From an uncultured Phocaeicola sp. (lineage in GTDB: Bacteria > Bacteroidota > Bacteroidia > Bacteroidales > Bacteroidaceae): a stretch of DNA of 64,000 nucleotides. The notes under the pieces are model-generated. The model saw nothing but the letters and a program-made list of their open reading frames with translations. It had not been told where the DNA came from and ran no database searches. Of the stretch, positions 27,821-34,875 are shown piece by piece. The translations under genes were made by a program, and so were the position numbers. Where the stretch lies: NCBI GenBank assembly GCA_944321335.1, contig CALUKX010000004.1, positions 32,278 to 96,277 of the forward strand, written 5' to 3'. How positions within the stretch are numbered: position 1 is the first letter of the stretch; every line of letters starts with the position of its first letter.

Positions 27821-28687
27821 ATGAAGAAACTCCTGAACGAACAACTGCCCATCACGAATACCAACCCCATCAAAGCCCGTTTCTTTGATTATCATACGTT
27901 TACCTATCCGTGGCATTTCCATAGCCAATATGAATTGATCTATATCGAAAAGGGATACGGCCAATGTATCATCGGCGACGGCATACTGCCCTATACCGAC
28001 GAGGAACTGATACTCATCGGCCCGAATCTTCCCCACGTGATGCAGAGTGCCGCCGATTATGAGACTGACGAATCGTTGCGTGTAAACGGAGTCATCATCC
28101 AGTTCGAGACCGATTTCATGCAGTACTCTTTCTCGCACTATATCCAGTTCATTCCGGTACAACATCTGTTGGAAGACAGCCAACGAGGCATCTGTTTCTC
28201 GTTAAAGAAACACCCCCACATACAGGAAATGCTCAAGCAGATGCCTGTATCGAAAGGAGTGTCCCAGATTATCCTGATCCTTTCGCTACTCGATGCACTG
28301 GCCGAATGTAAACAACGGCGCTTCGGGACTTCGCCCAACTATGCCCCGACTTCAGAAACTTTCAAGGACAAGAAGACAGAAAAGATCATCGCCTACCTGC
28401 ATAAGAATTATACTCGCACGGTAACGTTGGAGGAAATCGCCTCGTTTGCCGCCATGAACCCCGCCGCCTTCTGCCGTTACTTCAAGTCGGCCACCGGCAA
28501 GACCTTAAAAGGTTACATTCTTGATATGCGCATCGGTTATGCCTGCAAATTGTTGGCAGCCGAAGAAATCAACATAGCCCAGGTCAGTCTGGAATGTGGA
28601 TTCGAGTCGGTATCGCATTTCAACCGAAGCTTCAAGAAATTGCTGGGCATGTCGCCTACGGAGTATAAGGAAACGATACTGAAATAA
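27821..28687 (+). CDS. AraC-family regulator with cupin sensor domain
   Basis: 288 aa from the ATG at 27821 (MKKLLNEQLPIT); the longer frame needs a TTG inside the -7 box. The N-terminal part is an AraC-type cupin (YPWHFHSQYELIYIEKG). The C-terminal about 100 residues hold two helix-turn-helix motifs (VTLEEIASFAAMNPAAFCRY and INIAQVSLECGFESVSHF) and end with SPTEYKE. It is divergent from the SDR-uxuA operon, so it is likely its regulator, sensing a uronate or its product; that link is inferred from position only. Confidence 0.9.
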   Translation: MKKLLNEQLPITNTNPIKARFFDYHTFTYPWHFHSQYELIYIEKGYGQCIIGDGILPYTDEELILIGPNLPHVMQSAADYETDESLRVNGVIIQFETDFMQYSFSHYIQFIPVQHLLEDSQRGICFSLKKHPHIQEMLKQMPVSKGVSQIILILSLLDALAECKQRRFGTSPNYAPTSETFKDKKTEKIIAYLHKNYTRTVTLEEIASFAAMNPAAFCRYFKSATGKTLKGYILDMRIGYACKLLAAEEINIAQVSLECGFESVSHFNRSFKKLLGMSPTEYKETILK

Positions 28688-28750
28688 ATCTCCTTTGATT
28701 CCATTATGTACAAATCCTTATTACTACAATAGAATAAAATTATTCCAATA

Positions 28751-28782
28751 CTTGACATCGCCTTTTCAATACATTATCTTTA
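28751..28782 (+). promoter_or_regulatory. Candidate promoter of the DUF6078-like gene
   Basis: CTTG (28751-28754), a 20-nt spacer and TATCTTTA (28775-28782). Each box matches the Bacteroides consensus in all but one position, 34 nt before the ATG. Confidence 0.45.
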
Positions 28783-28816
28783 TCGAAGTTATAACCTTTA
28801 ACACAAAGTCTATCTT

Positions 28817-29251
28817 ATGATCAAGAAACTAAAGAACACAATCCCTACCGACTATGCAACCTGTCTGTTGGGCGACTGCCAACAGGCGGGAAACTGCCTG
28901 CGCCAGCTGGCTTATCAGGCTCAAACCGAAAAAGAAACTTTCCTGAGAATCATCAATCCGAACCAATGTGCGACAGACGGCAAATGCCCTTTCTATCGCA
29001 ATGCAACTCCGGTAAGATACGCCTATGGATTTACCGGAATACAGAAACAAATGTTTCCGGGACAATACGATATCTTCAGAACCATCTTGAGCAATCATTT
29101 CGGGCGCAATGCCTATTTCCAAAGGCGTAAAGGAGAAATTGCGCTTTCACCCAACGAACAGGCGACTGTGCTGAAAGCATTGAAACAGGCAGGAGTCACG
29201 GAAGACCTGTCGTTCGACCGCTACGAAAACAGCTATAACTGGTACGAATAA
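28817..29251 (+). CDS. Small Cys-rich protein, DUF6078-like
   Basis: 144 aa, no signal peptide or membrane segment. The N-terminal half has five cysteines in the pattern C-x5-C-x5-C (CLLGDCQQAGNC), then CATDGKC about 25 residues on. This could bind a metal or an iron-sulfur cluster. The middle has GFTGIQKQMFPGQYD. I believe it matches the Bacteroidales DUF6078 family, whose function is not known. It stands alone; the flanking region downstream is repetitive and non-coding. Confidence 0.7.
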   Translation: MIKKLKNTIPTDYATCLLGDCQQAGNCLRQLAYQAQTEKETFLRIINPNQCATDGKCPFYRNATPVRYAYGFTGIQKQMFPGQYDIFRTILSNHFGRNAYFQRRKGEIALSPNEQATVLKALKQAGVTEDLSFDRYENSYNWYE

Positions 29252-29301
29252 CGAAGGAATATGAAAGCATACTTCAGTCCTCCCGATAATCCTTCTTTGA
29301 G

Positions 29302-29389
29302 AGGACTGGAGTTATGTCAAGGAAGGATTGGAGTTATGACTTGAGAGGATTGGAGTTTCGTCAAGGGAGGATTGGGAATTTGTGCGGAG
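29302..29389. repeat. Tandem repeat, 22 bp x 4
   Basis: Four adjoining units begin at 29302, 29324, 29346 and 29368, each with the core AGGAYTGG; units 1 and 2 share AGGAYTGGAGTTATG and unit 4 is the most diverged. An inverted copy of the core, CAGTCCTC at 29275-29282, can pair with GAGGACTG at 29301-29308. There are no unique spacers, so it is not a CRISPR array. Confidence 0.85.
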
Positions 29390-29565
29390 GTTTTGAAATC
29401 TTAGAGTTCTCTTCTCATCCAAACGGCCAAGACCGGTTTTAAGACGTCACTACATCCAAATCCAGTCGTTTTTATTTCCTATGCTAGAAAGTTATCATCC
29501 GAAATCAGAAAGCCAAAACAAATAGCCACATCTTTATAACACATTGATTTGATGTAATAAAAACA

Positions 29566-29610
29566 AGTAACAACTTTGTTAGTAACAAGTTTATTACTAA
29601 CAAAGTTATT
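29566..29610. repeat. Palindromic tandem repeat, 15 bp x 3
   Basis: Units at 29566, 29581 and 29596 read AGTAACAACTTTGTT, AGTAACAAGTTTATT and ACTAACAAAGTTATT. Because each unit is near-palindromic, 29572-29585 is a perfect 14-bp inverted match of 29594-29607 with an 8-nt loop. Confidence 0.8.
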
Positions 29611-29702
29611 ACTAAGTATCCGAAAGAAACAAACCAAAGTAAAATAATTTCCAATCGGCGAACTGACAGTCAAGTTCCGCAATAATCAGCAAGATTCAAA
29701 CG

Positions 29703-31235
29703 TCAAAGGGAATGTGGCGGAGCTACTGCTCCGCTGTCCGCTTTTTCCTCCGGAATGGACGATTCCGGAAGAAGTTCCGCATCCTGTGTATGCTTATCGG
29801 AAACCGAATCAGACGGTGCGACTGCATCATGCGGAGCACCGACCACCGGTTCCACAACCTGTGCCGCAGAATCTTTTTCCTCTGGAGCTGTGCGAGGAGC
29901 AAAATTACCACCCTTCTGGTTCAGGAAACGGACAAATCTCCTGCAGATTGACGGAGAATAGGCATTAAATATATTGTGTGCAAACAAAATATCTGTAATC
30001 TTGTTCTCCCTTACATACTCCTGCATATTCTTCGTGAAATAGCGGAAATCCACAACGTGAACCTCTTCGAAAGAATAGAAAAGATAACCGGGCAAGGCAT
30101 TGCCGAAACTGTCCTTCAGAATCAATACACGGCGCTTGTTTTTCGTATCGGTCACAACTTTCGTGATGCGTGTGTCGCCTCCCATGAATGTACAATAGGC
30201 ACCACCGTTTCCGTCATTAAACTTATAGAAGAATATACCGGTATGAGGCTTGCCTTCGGCTACCACCTCGTAATCTTCATTAATCTCATAATCAATGTAA
30301 GTGGTAGTGTATTTCACATTCTGAGGCAGGTAATACACAAAATCTTCGGGATTGTCCTTGAGGGAAACGTCTTTTGAATAGCCGTACATGCTGCCTACAT
30401 ACCGATGTACTACCTGACGCTGATAATCGGAAAGCGGACGGAACGGTACCTTTGCCACACGGGCGAATTCCTGTGCCGCATAAAACGCTCCCAACGGTGC
30501 CCAATGATGGTCGGTGCGCAGGTAAATATCTTCCTCGACATGCTGTCCAAGTACAGTATAAACATCGACGGCATGCACATCCTTATCCAGATGTTCATGA
30601 ATGTTATTGATGATAGGACGCTCTCCGTTCGAACGACTTTTAGCCTTGTCGGGACAATAGAATTCTACGGCTGTCGGAATAACCATACAATATACGTTCA
30701 CACCGGGTCCGAATACCTTTTTATATTCATTGGCCGCTTCCGCATATTTCACCCCGCCGGTCGAACGTCCCTGGAATGCCATCAAAGCACGTGTCTTCTC
30801 ACCTTTTCCCACCACGATAATACCGGCATTGGCGATTTTTGCGTTCTCCGAAGCCGTAATGTTGTTCTTATACTCACCCACATTACGCTCATTCATCTCC
30901 AACTCTTCATCGGTAGGTTCTTCATCCATAGGGGCATTGTCAGTAGGAGCATGAAACTTCACGTTATCCTCGGTCAGTGCGATACCCAAGGCTTCCTTCA
31001 CTTCCATACTTACCGCCATAAACTCATCCCGATACGGTTCGCTGTCGCTGAACCATGTATTGATGCTTTTGGTAAATTCCCCGCTTTTCAAATCCTCAAC
31101 CTCAAACTCCGGGAATTTGGCCAGTTCGCGTTTTTCGAGCTGTGAATAGGTACTCCGCGAAAATGTATTGAAAACTATGACAAACGCGAAATAAACCACA
31201 GCTATGATGACTACATAAATAAGATTATGCTTCAT
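29703..31235 (-). CDS. DHHW-family protein, AlgJ/AlgX-like, membrane-anchored
   Basis: 510 aa with one N-terminal membrane helix (about residues 5-24). The domain has RTDHHWAPLGAFYAAQ, the DHHW motif of the SGNH-like AlgX/AlgJ group, with YCPDKAKSR before it and LKDSFGNALPGYLF after, holding the probable catalytic Ser. These proteins pass acetyl groups to polysaccharide outside the inner membrane, fed by an MBOAT protein. The last about 65 residues are rich in Pro, Glu, Ser and Ala and look disordered, unlike the next gene's product. It is the last gene of a four-gene operon and a paralogue of its upstream neighbour. Confidence 0.85.
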   Translation of the reverse strand: MKHNLIYVVIIAVVYFAFVIVFNTFSRSTYSQLEKRELAKFPEFEVEDLKSGEFTKSINTWFSDSEPYRDEFMAVSMEVKEALGIALTEDNVKFHAPTDNAPMDEEPTDEELEMNERNVGEYKNNITASENAKIANAGIIVVGKGEKTRALMAFQGRSTGGVKYAEAANEYKKVFGPGVNVYCMVIPTAVEFYCPDKAKSRSNGERPIINNIHEHLDKDVHAVDVYTVLGQHVEEDIYLRTDHHWAPLGAFYAAQEFARVAKVPFRPLSDYQRQVVHRYVGSMYGYSKDVSLKDNPEDFVYYLPQNVKYTTTYIDYEINEDYEVVAEGKPHTGIFFYKFNDGNGGAYCTFMGGDTRITKVVTDTKNKRRVLILKDSFGNALPGYLFYSFEEVHVVDFRYFTKNMQEYVRENKITDILFAHNIFNAYSPSICRRFVRFLNQKGGNFAPRTAPEEKDSAAQVVEPVVGAPHDAVAPSDSVSDKHTQDAELLPESSIPEEKADSGAVAPPHSL

Positions 31236-31249
31236 TCTATATCCTCTTT

Positions 31250-32260
31250 TTATTTATGAAGTAACTGAACATAGGCACGTGCAGTAGAAAGCATATAAGC
31301 GTGCAGTATGTTATTGGCAAAAAGTATATCCGTGATACCGTTCTCATGAATATAGTCCACTATATTTTTGGTGAAGTAACGGAAATCAACTACAAAGATA
31401 TCCTCAAACGAATAGAAAAGATAACCGGGCAGTGCATTGCCGAAACTATCTTTTATGATCATCAGCTTACGTCCGTTGTCGGCCATCGTCTTGACATGCG
31501 TGGTACGGACATCGCCGCCCATGAATGTGCAATAAGCCGCTTTACTGCCATCTTCATAACGGATGAAGAACGGACCTTCAAAGGGGTCGGTCAATCCGAT
31601 GACATTCCGTCTTTTCCCCAGTTTATGTCCGACGTAAGTCGTTACATAGTTCGTGTCACGGGGAGTGTAATAAACAAAATCCTCGGGCGAGTTCTTCACT
31701 GCCACATCTCCCGAAAAACGATACATTGTACCCACAAAGTCACGCACCACCTGCTTGTCATAAGTTGATATGTCTTCAAACGGGACTCCCGCTACACGTG
31801 CAAATTCCTGTGCTGCATAGTAAGCGCCCAATGGAAGCCAATGGTGATCGGTACGGGCATAAATATCTTCATCTACATGCTGCTGCAGAACTGGATATAC
31901 ATTGACGGGAGTAACCCCGTCTTTCAAGAGGGAGTAGATATGATTGATGACCGGTTCTTCAGGACGTGACCAATCACTCGCCTCATCCGGGCAATAGTAG
32001 GCAACCGAGGTGGGAATCACCATATTGTAAATACGTATATCGTCACTCAATGTATCACGATATTGGTTGATCGCATCGGCATACCATGACCCTCCTGTAG
32101 AAACGCCTTTGAAGGGTTGCATGGCACGGACATTCGTGCTATCAATACGAACAATGATCCCTTTCCTACCACGGCGGACTTGTTGCGCTTCCACCGTAAC
32201 GACGGATTGAGCCATCAATATAACCGCCAACCCTGATAGTATCATATATTTCAGTTTCAT
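31250..32260 (-). CDS. DHHW-family protein, AlgJ/AlgX-like, secreted
   Basis: 336 aa with a cleavable signal peptide (about residues 1-25) in place of the anchor of its paralogue. It shares ARTDHHWLPLGAYYAAQEFARVA (core DHHW) and IKDSFGNALPGYLFYSFE with the downstream gene product and lacks that protein's disordered tail and its extra N-terminal region. The likely role is acetyl transfer to a polysaccharide in the periplasm. It sits 15 nt after the MBOAT stop and 14 nt before its paralogue, and two copies may act on different sites or as a complex. Confidence 0.85.
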   Translation of the reverse strand: MKLKYMILSGLAVILMAQSVVTVEAQQVRRGRKGIIVRIDSTNVRAMQPFKGVSTGGSWYADAINQYRDTLSDDIRIYNMVIPTSVAYYCPDEASDWSRPEEPVINHIYSLLKDGVTPVNVYPVLQQHVDEDIYARTDHHWLPLGAYYAAQEFARVAGVPFEDISTYDKQVVRDFVGTMYRFSGDVAVKNSPEDFVYYTPRDTNYVTTYVGHKLGKRRNVIGLTDPFEGPFFIRYEDGSKAAYCTFMGGDVRTTHVKTMADNGRKLMIIKDSFGNALPGYLFYSFEDIFVVDFRYFTKNIVDYIHENGITDILFANNILHAYMLSTARAYVQLLHK

Positions 32261-32275
32261 ATATTTTTCTTTTAG

Positions 32276-33721
32276 TTAAAAGCGAGTATAAATGAACGCA
32301 TTGTTGGTGGCACCCACCAGAAGCGCTACGCTGATGAACAACAGAACAATCGACAAGGATAGCCGGGTACACAGAGCTATACTGTTTCCAACAAATGTAT
32401 TCTGTGGTATCACACGGATAGCAAGATTTTTCACACTGTCATAAACCGGCATGCAGAACAACAAGGCTACAATCCAAAGCCAGAAATTGTTAAGCAGGGC
32501 ACTTTCAACCGTGAAATCGGAAAATTGGGCGGCTCCTCCAAAGAAGATACCGAAGAAACGACCCATAGTATTCATATTGTCGAAATAGAAGATTCCCCAT
32601 CCGACTATAACCAGAAACATGCTATAGACATGAAGGAATAAGGAAGGGATATAATCTTTCACCTTCAAAAGAGTAAACTTTTCGACTGTGACTATAAAGC
32701 CGAAATAAAGTCCCCACAGAATGAAATTCCAGCTTGCTCCATGCCACATACCTGTAAGGAACCATACCACAAGAATATTCAGCGACTGATGTTTGCGGTT
32801 ACCTCCCATCGGTATATAAACATAGTCGCGGAAGAAACTACCCAACGACATGTGCCAACGGCGCCAGAATTCCGTAATCGTCTTGCAACAATAAGGATGG
32901 GTGAAGTTTTCCGCAAAATGAAAGCCCAGACAACGGCCCAGACCGATAGCCATATCACTATAGCCGGAGAAGTCGAAGAATATCTGCAGTGTATAGGCAA
33001 CTATACCCACCCAAGCGCCGGCAGTAGTCAGGTTGTTGAAATCACCATCGAGGAACTGGCCTGATATTTCAGAAAGCATGTTTGCCAGAATTACTTTCTT
33101 GCCCAAGCCGATAAGGAAGCGGAAAGAACCCTCCACGATATCTTCCATTGTCACGCTACGGTCATTGATCTGTTTCGCCACAATATCATACCGCACGATA
33201 GGTCCTGCAATAAGTTGCGGGAACATGGAAATATATAGCAGCAAATCGACAAAACGATGCTGCACAGGAGCCTGACGACGATAGACGTCTATGATATATG
33301 AAATGGCCTGGAATGTATAGAAGCTGATTCCTATAGGCAAGGAAATATGAGGTATACTTACCGGAATACCGACATCGTTCAATGTCTGGGCAAAGAATCC
33401 TGCATATTTGAATATCCCCAATATCAGGATATTACAGATAAGGCCGATAACCAATGCCGTCTTACGCCGGTCTGTCTGACGCGAAATAGCGATTCCCACC
33501 AGATAGTTGATAAAGACGCTTCCCAACATTAGGAACACATAAACCGGTTCCCCCCAAGCATAAAACAGCAATGAAAAAAGAACCAGTACAAGATTACGTG
33601 CCTTTGTACATCCTGTCATTTCTGTAGAGAACCATTTTCTGTCTATATAATAGGCCAGAATATAACATATGATGAAAGCCGGCAAAAATGCAAAGATGAA
33701 AAACAGATCTGAAAAAACCAT
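32276..33721 (-). CDS. MBOAT O-acyltransferase, AlgI/DltB type
   Basis: 481 aa and strongly hydrophobic, with about ten membrane segments. The MBOAT marks are FWRRWHMSLGSFFRDYVYIP and the catalytic His in GMWHGASWNFILWG. AlgI-type proteins carry acetyl from a cytosolic donor across the inner membrane to DHHW/AlgJ partners, which are encoded directly downstream. The substrate is unknown: an exopolysaccharide, capsule or cell-wall polymer are the candidates. It lies 27 nt after the SGNH gene. Confidence 0.93.
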   Translation of the reverse strand: MVFSDLFFIFAFLPAFIICYILAYYIDRKWFSTEMTGCTKARNLVLVLFSLLFYAWGEPVYVFLMLGSVFINYLVGIAISRQTDRRKTALVIGLICNILILGIFKYAGFFAQTLNDVGIPVSIPHISLPIGISFYTFQAISYIIDVYRRQAPVQHRFVDLLLYISMFPQLIAGPIVRYDIVAKQINDRSVTMEDIVEGSFRFLIGLGKKVILANMLSEISGQFLDGDFNNLTTAGAWVGIVAYTLQIFFDFSGYSDMAIGLGRCLGFHFAENFTHPYCCKTITEFWRRWHMSLGSFFRDYVYIPMGGNRKHQSLNILVVWFLTGMWHGASWNFILWGLYFGFIVTVEKFTLLKVKDYIPSLFLHVYSMFLVIVGWGIFYFDNMNTMGRFFGIFFGGAAQFSDFTVESALLNNFWLWIVALLFCMPVYDSVKNLAIRVIPQNTFVGNSIALCTRLSLSIVLLFISVALLVGATNNAFIYTRF

Positions 33722-33748
33722 GTATTGAATTTTTATATATTGCAGAAT

Positions 33749-34543
33749 TTACATTTGTAGGATAGCTTCTATCCGATTGGCGATGTAATAGCCGTTCTTT
33801 TTTGCTCCGGCTACATCAGTGTGGGTACCGTCGTAGGTATGTGTTTTCTTCACTTTCTCTTGTACACCATATACGCTACATCCATAATCCTGCCGGATCA
33901 CATTAATACCCATATATTGTCCGCATCGCTCAATAATGTCACCGACCTTACGGATACCTTCACTTCCCGCCGCTACCGACTGCAGGGGAGTCAGCAATAC
34001 AATCTGAGCATCGGGAAAATGCTCCATCAACATCTCACAAACATAACGCACAGATTCGGCCAACGATAGCACTTGTGCCACAGGCTTGCCGGTGATGAAA
34101 GCATCCTGATATTCGAAAGCCTGACTGGGAGTTTTGGAAAAGACTCCGGGACGGGCGGAAGAAAACCACGCATCGTTTGTCCCCGCTGCGATGATGACCA
34201 ACTGAGGTTTGGCCTGTTCACCCTTTTCACATGCCTGAACCAGCCTGTTCACCTGATTATAGATGACATTGTCCTTGCTGAGCTTGGCCGTATTTTCCAC
34301 TACGTTGTATTTTGTCTGCGAAGTATTCGTCCATGTAGCTCCACTCCGGGCATAACTGATACATGAAGCCGGAGCGAAACGCTCTTTGAACCATTTATTC
34401 CATCCTTTTTCCCCATTACAGCTATCTCCTCCGATAGAAGTATTCGAATCGCCTAGTATGACAACATGAATATCCGGATGCCCTGCCGCATATACTCCCA
34501 TAATGACAAAGAAAGCTAGCAAACTAACGATACATCTTCTCAT
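33749..34543 (-). CDS. SGNH/GDSL hydrolase, secreted
   Basis: 264 aa with a signal peptide ending VYAAG. The SGNH blocks are visible: VILGDSNTS (nucleophile Ser), the Gly of RSGATW, AAGTNDAW (Asn) and DGTHTDVAG (Asp and His). It is an esterase or acyl-transfer enzyme of the periplasm. Heading the MBOAT/DHHW operon, it may remove or transfer acetyl groups on the same polymer. A role in the neighbouring xyloglucan locus is possible but a terminator at 34803-34858 separates the two. Confidence 0.85.
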   Translation of the reverse strand: MRRCIVSLLAFFVIMGVYAAGHPDIHVVILGDSNTSIGGDSCNGEKGWNKWFKERFAPASCISYARSGATWTNTSQTKYNVVENTAKLSKDNVIYNQVNRLVQACEKGEQAKPQLVIIAAGTNDAWFSSARPGVFSKTPSQAFEYQDAFITGKPVAQVLSLAESVRYVCEMLMEHFPDAQIVLLTPLQSVAAGSEGIRKVGDIIERCGQYMGINVIRQDYGCSVYGVQEKVKKTHTYDGTHTDVAGAKKNGYYIANRIEAILQM

Positions 34544-34802
34544 TATTCCCTATTTATAAACAAAAAATAACTTATTCTTTTCTTCCGCAAAAAAGCAGAC
34601 ATGTAAACAATATCTAAATATATTGTCACATCAAGAGAAACTTCCCCTCACATTTTTTCAAGGTGCAAAATTACAAAAAAAATGACAAAGTTTATCCTTC
34701 AAACATTTTTTTCCTGACTTCATCATTTTCTTGTAGTTGAAAGGACGGAATAAAAATTCACAAACATTGTTTTCAGAGGATAAGTGGCTATACGATATAT
34801 AT
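34544..34802. other. Upstream region of the acetylation operon
   Basis: A/T-rich and without a gene. A minus-strand TAATTTTG at 34666-34673 (TAnnTTTG) is the best -7 candidate, 122 nt before the SGNH ATG; no well-spaced -33 box accompanies it. Confidence 0.4.
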
Positions 34803-34858
34803 CATAAGAAAAGCAGGGAAAAGTTCGTATAGGACGACTTTCCCCTGCTTTTCTTATG
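34803..34858. terminator. Terminator of the GH31-GH2-GH3 operon
   Basis: A 22-bp stem (34803-34824 with 34837-34858, one mismatch) with a 12-nt loop, 17 nt after the GH3 stop. Its distal arm is not followed by a perfect U-run, but the stem's A/T-rich ends suit termination of the minus-strand operon. Confidence 0.85.
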
Positions 34859-34875
34859 GTTTTGAATCAATTGAT

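Larger units (their letters stand above)
29252..29702. other. 451-nt non-coding region with two short tandem repeats
   Basis: It lies downstream of the DUF6078-like gene and downstream of the convergent DHHW operon, and holds the 22-bp and 15-bp repeats listed separately. A 67-codon minus-strand frame crosses the 15-bp repeat but looks like chance. Confidence 0.65.

Noticed and set aside
29302-29389. CRISPR array
   Set aside because: The units are directly adjoining and lack unique spacers; no cas gene is present in the window.
29479-29682. 67-codon minus-strand frame over the 15-bp repeat
   Set aside because: Its repeat-encoded part is low complexity, there is no promoter, and no family is recognised.
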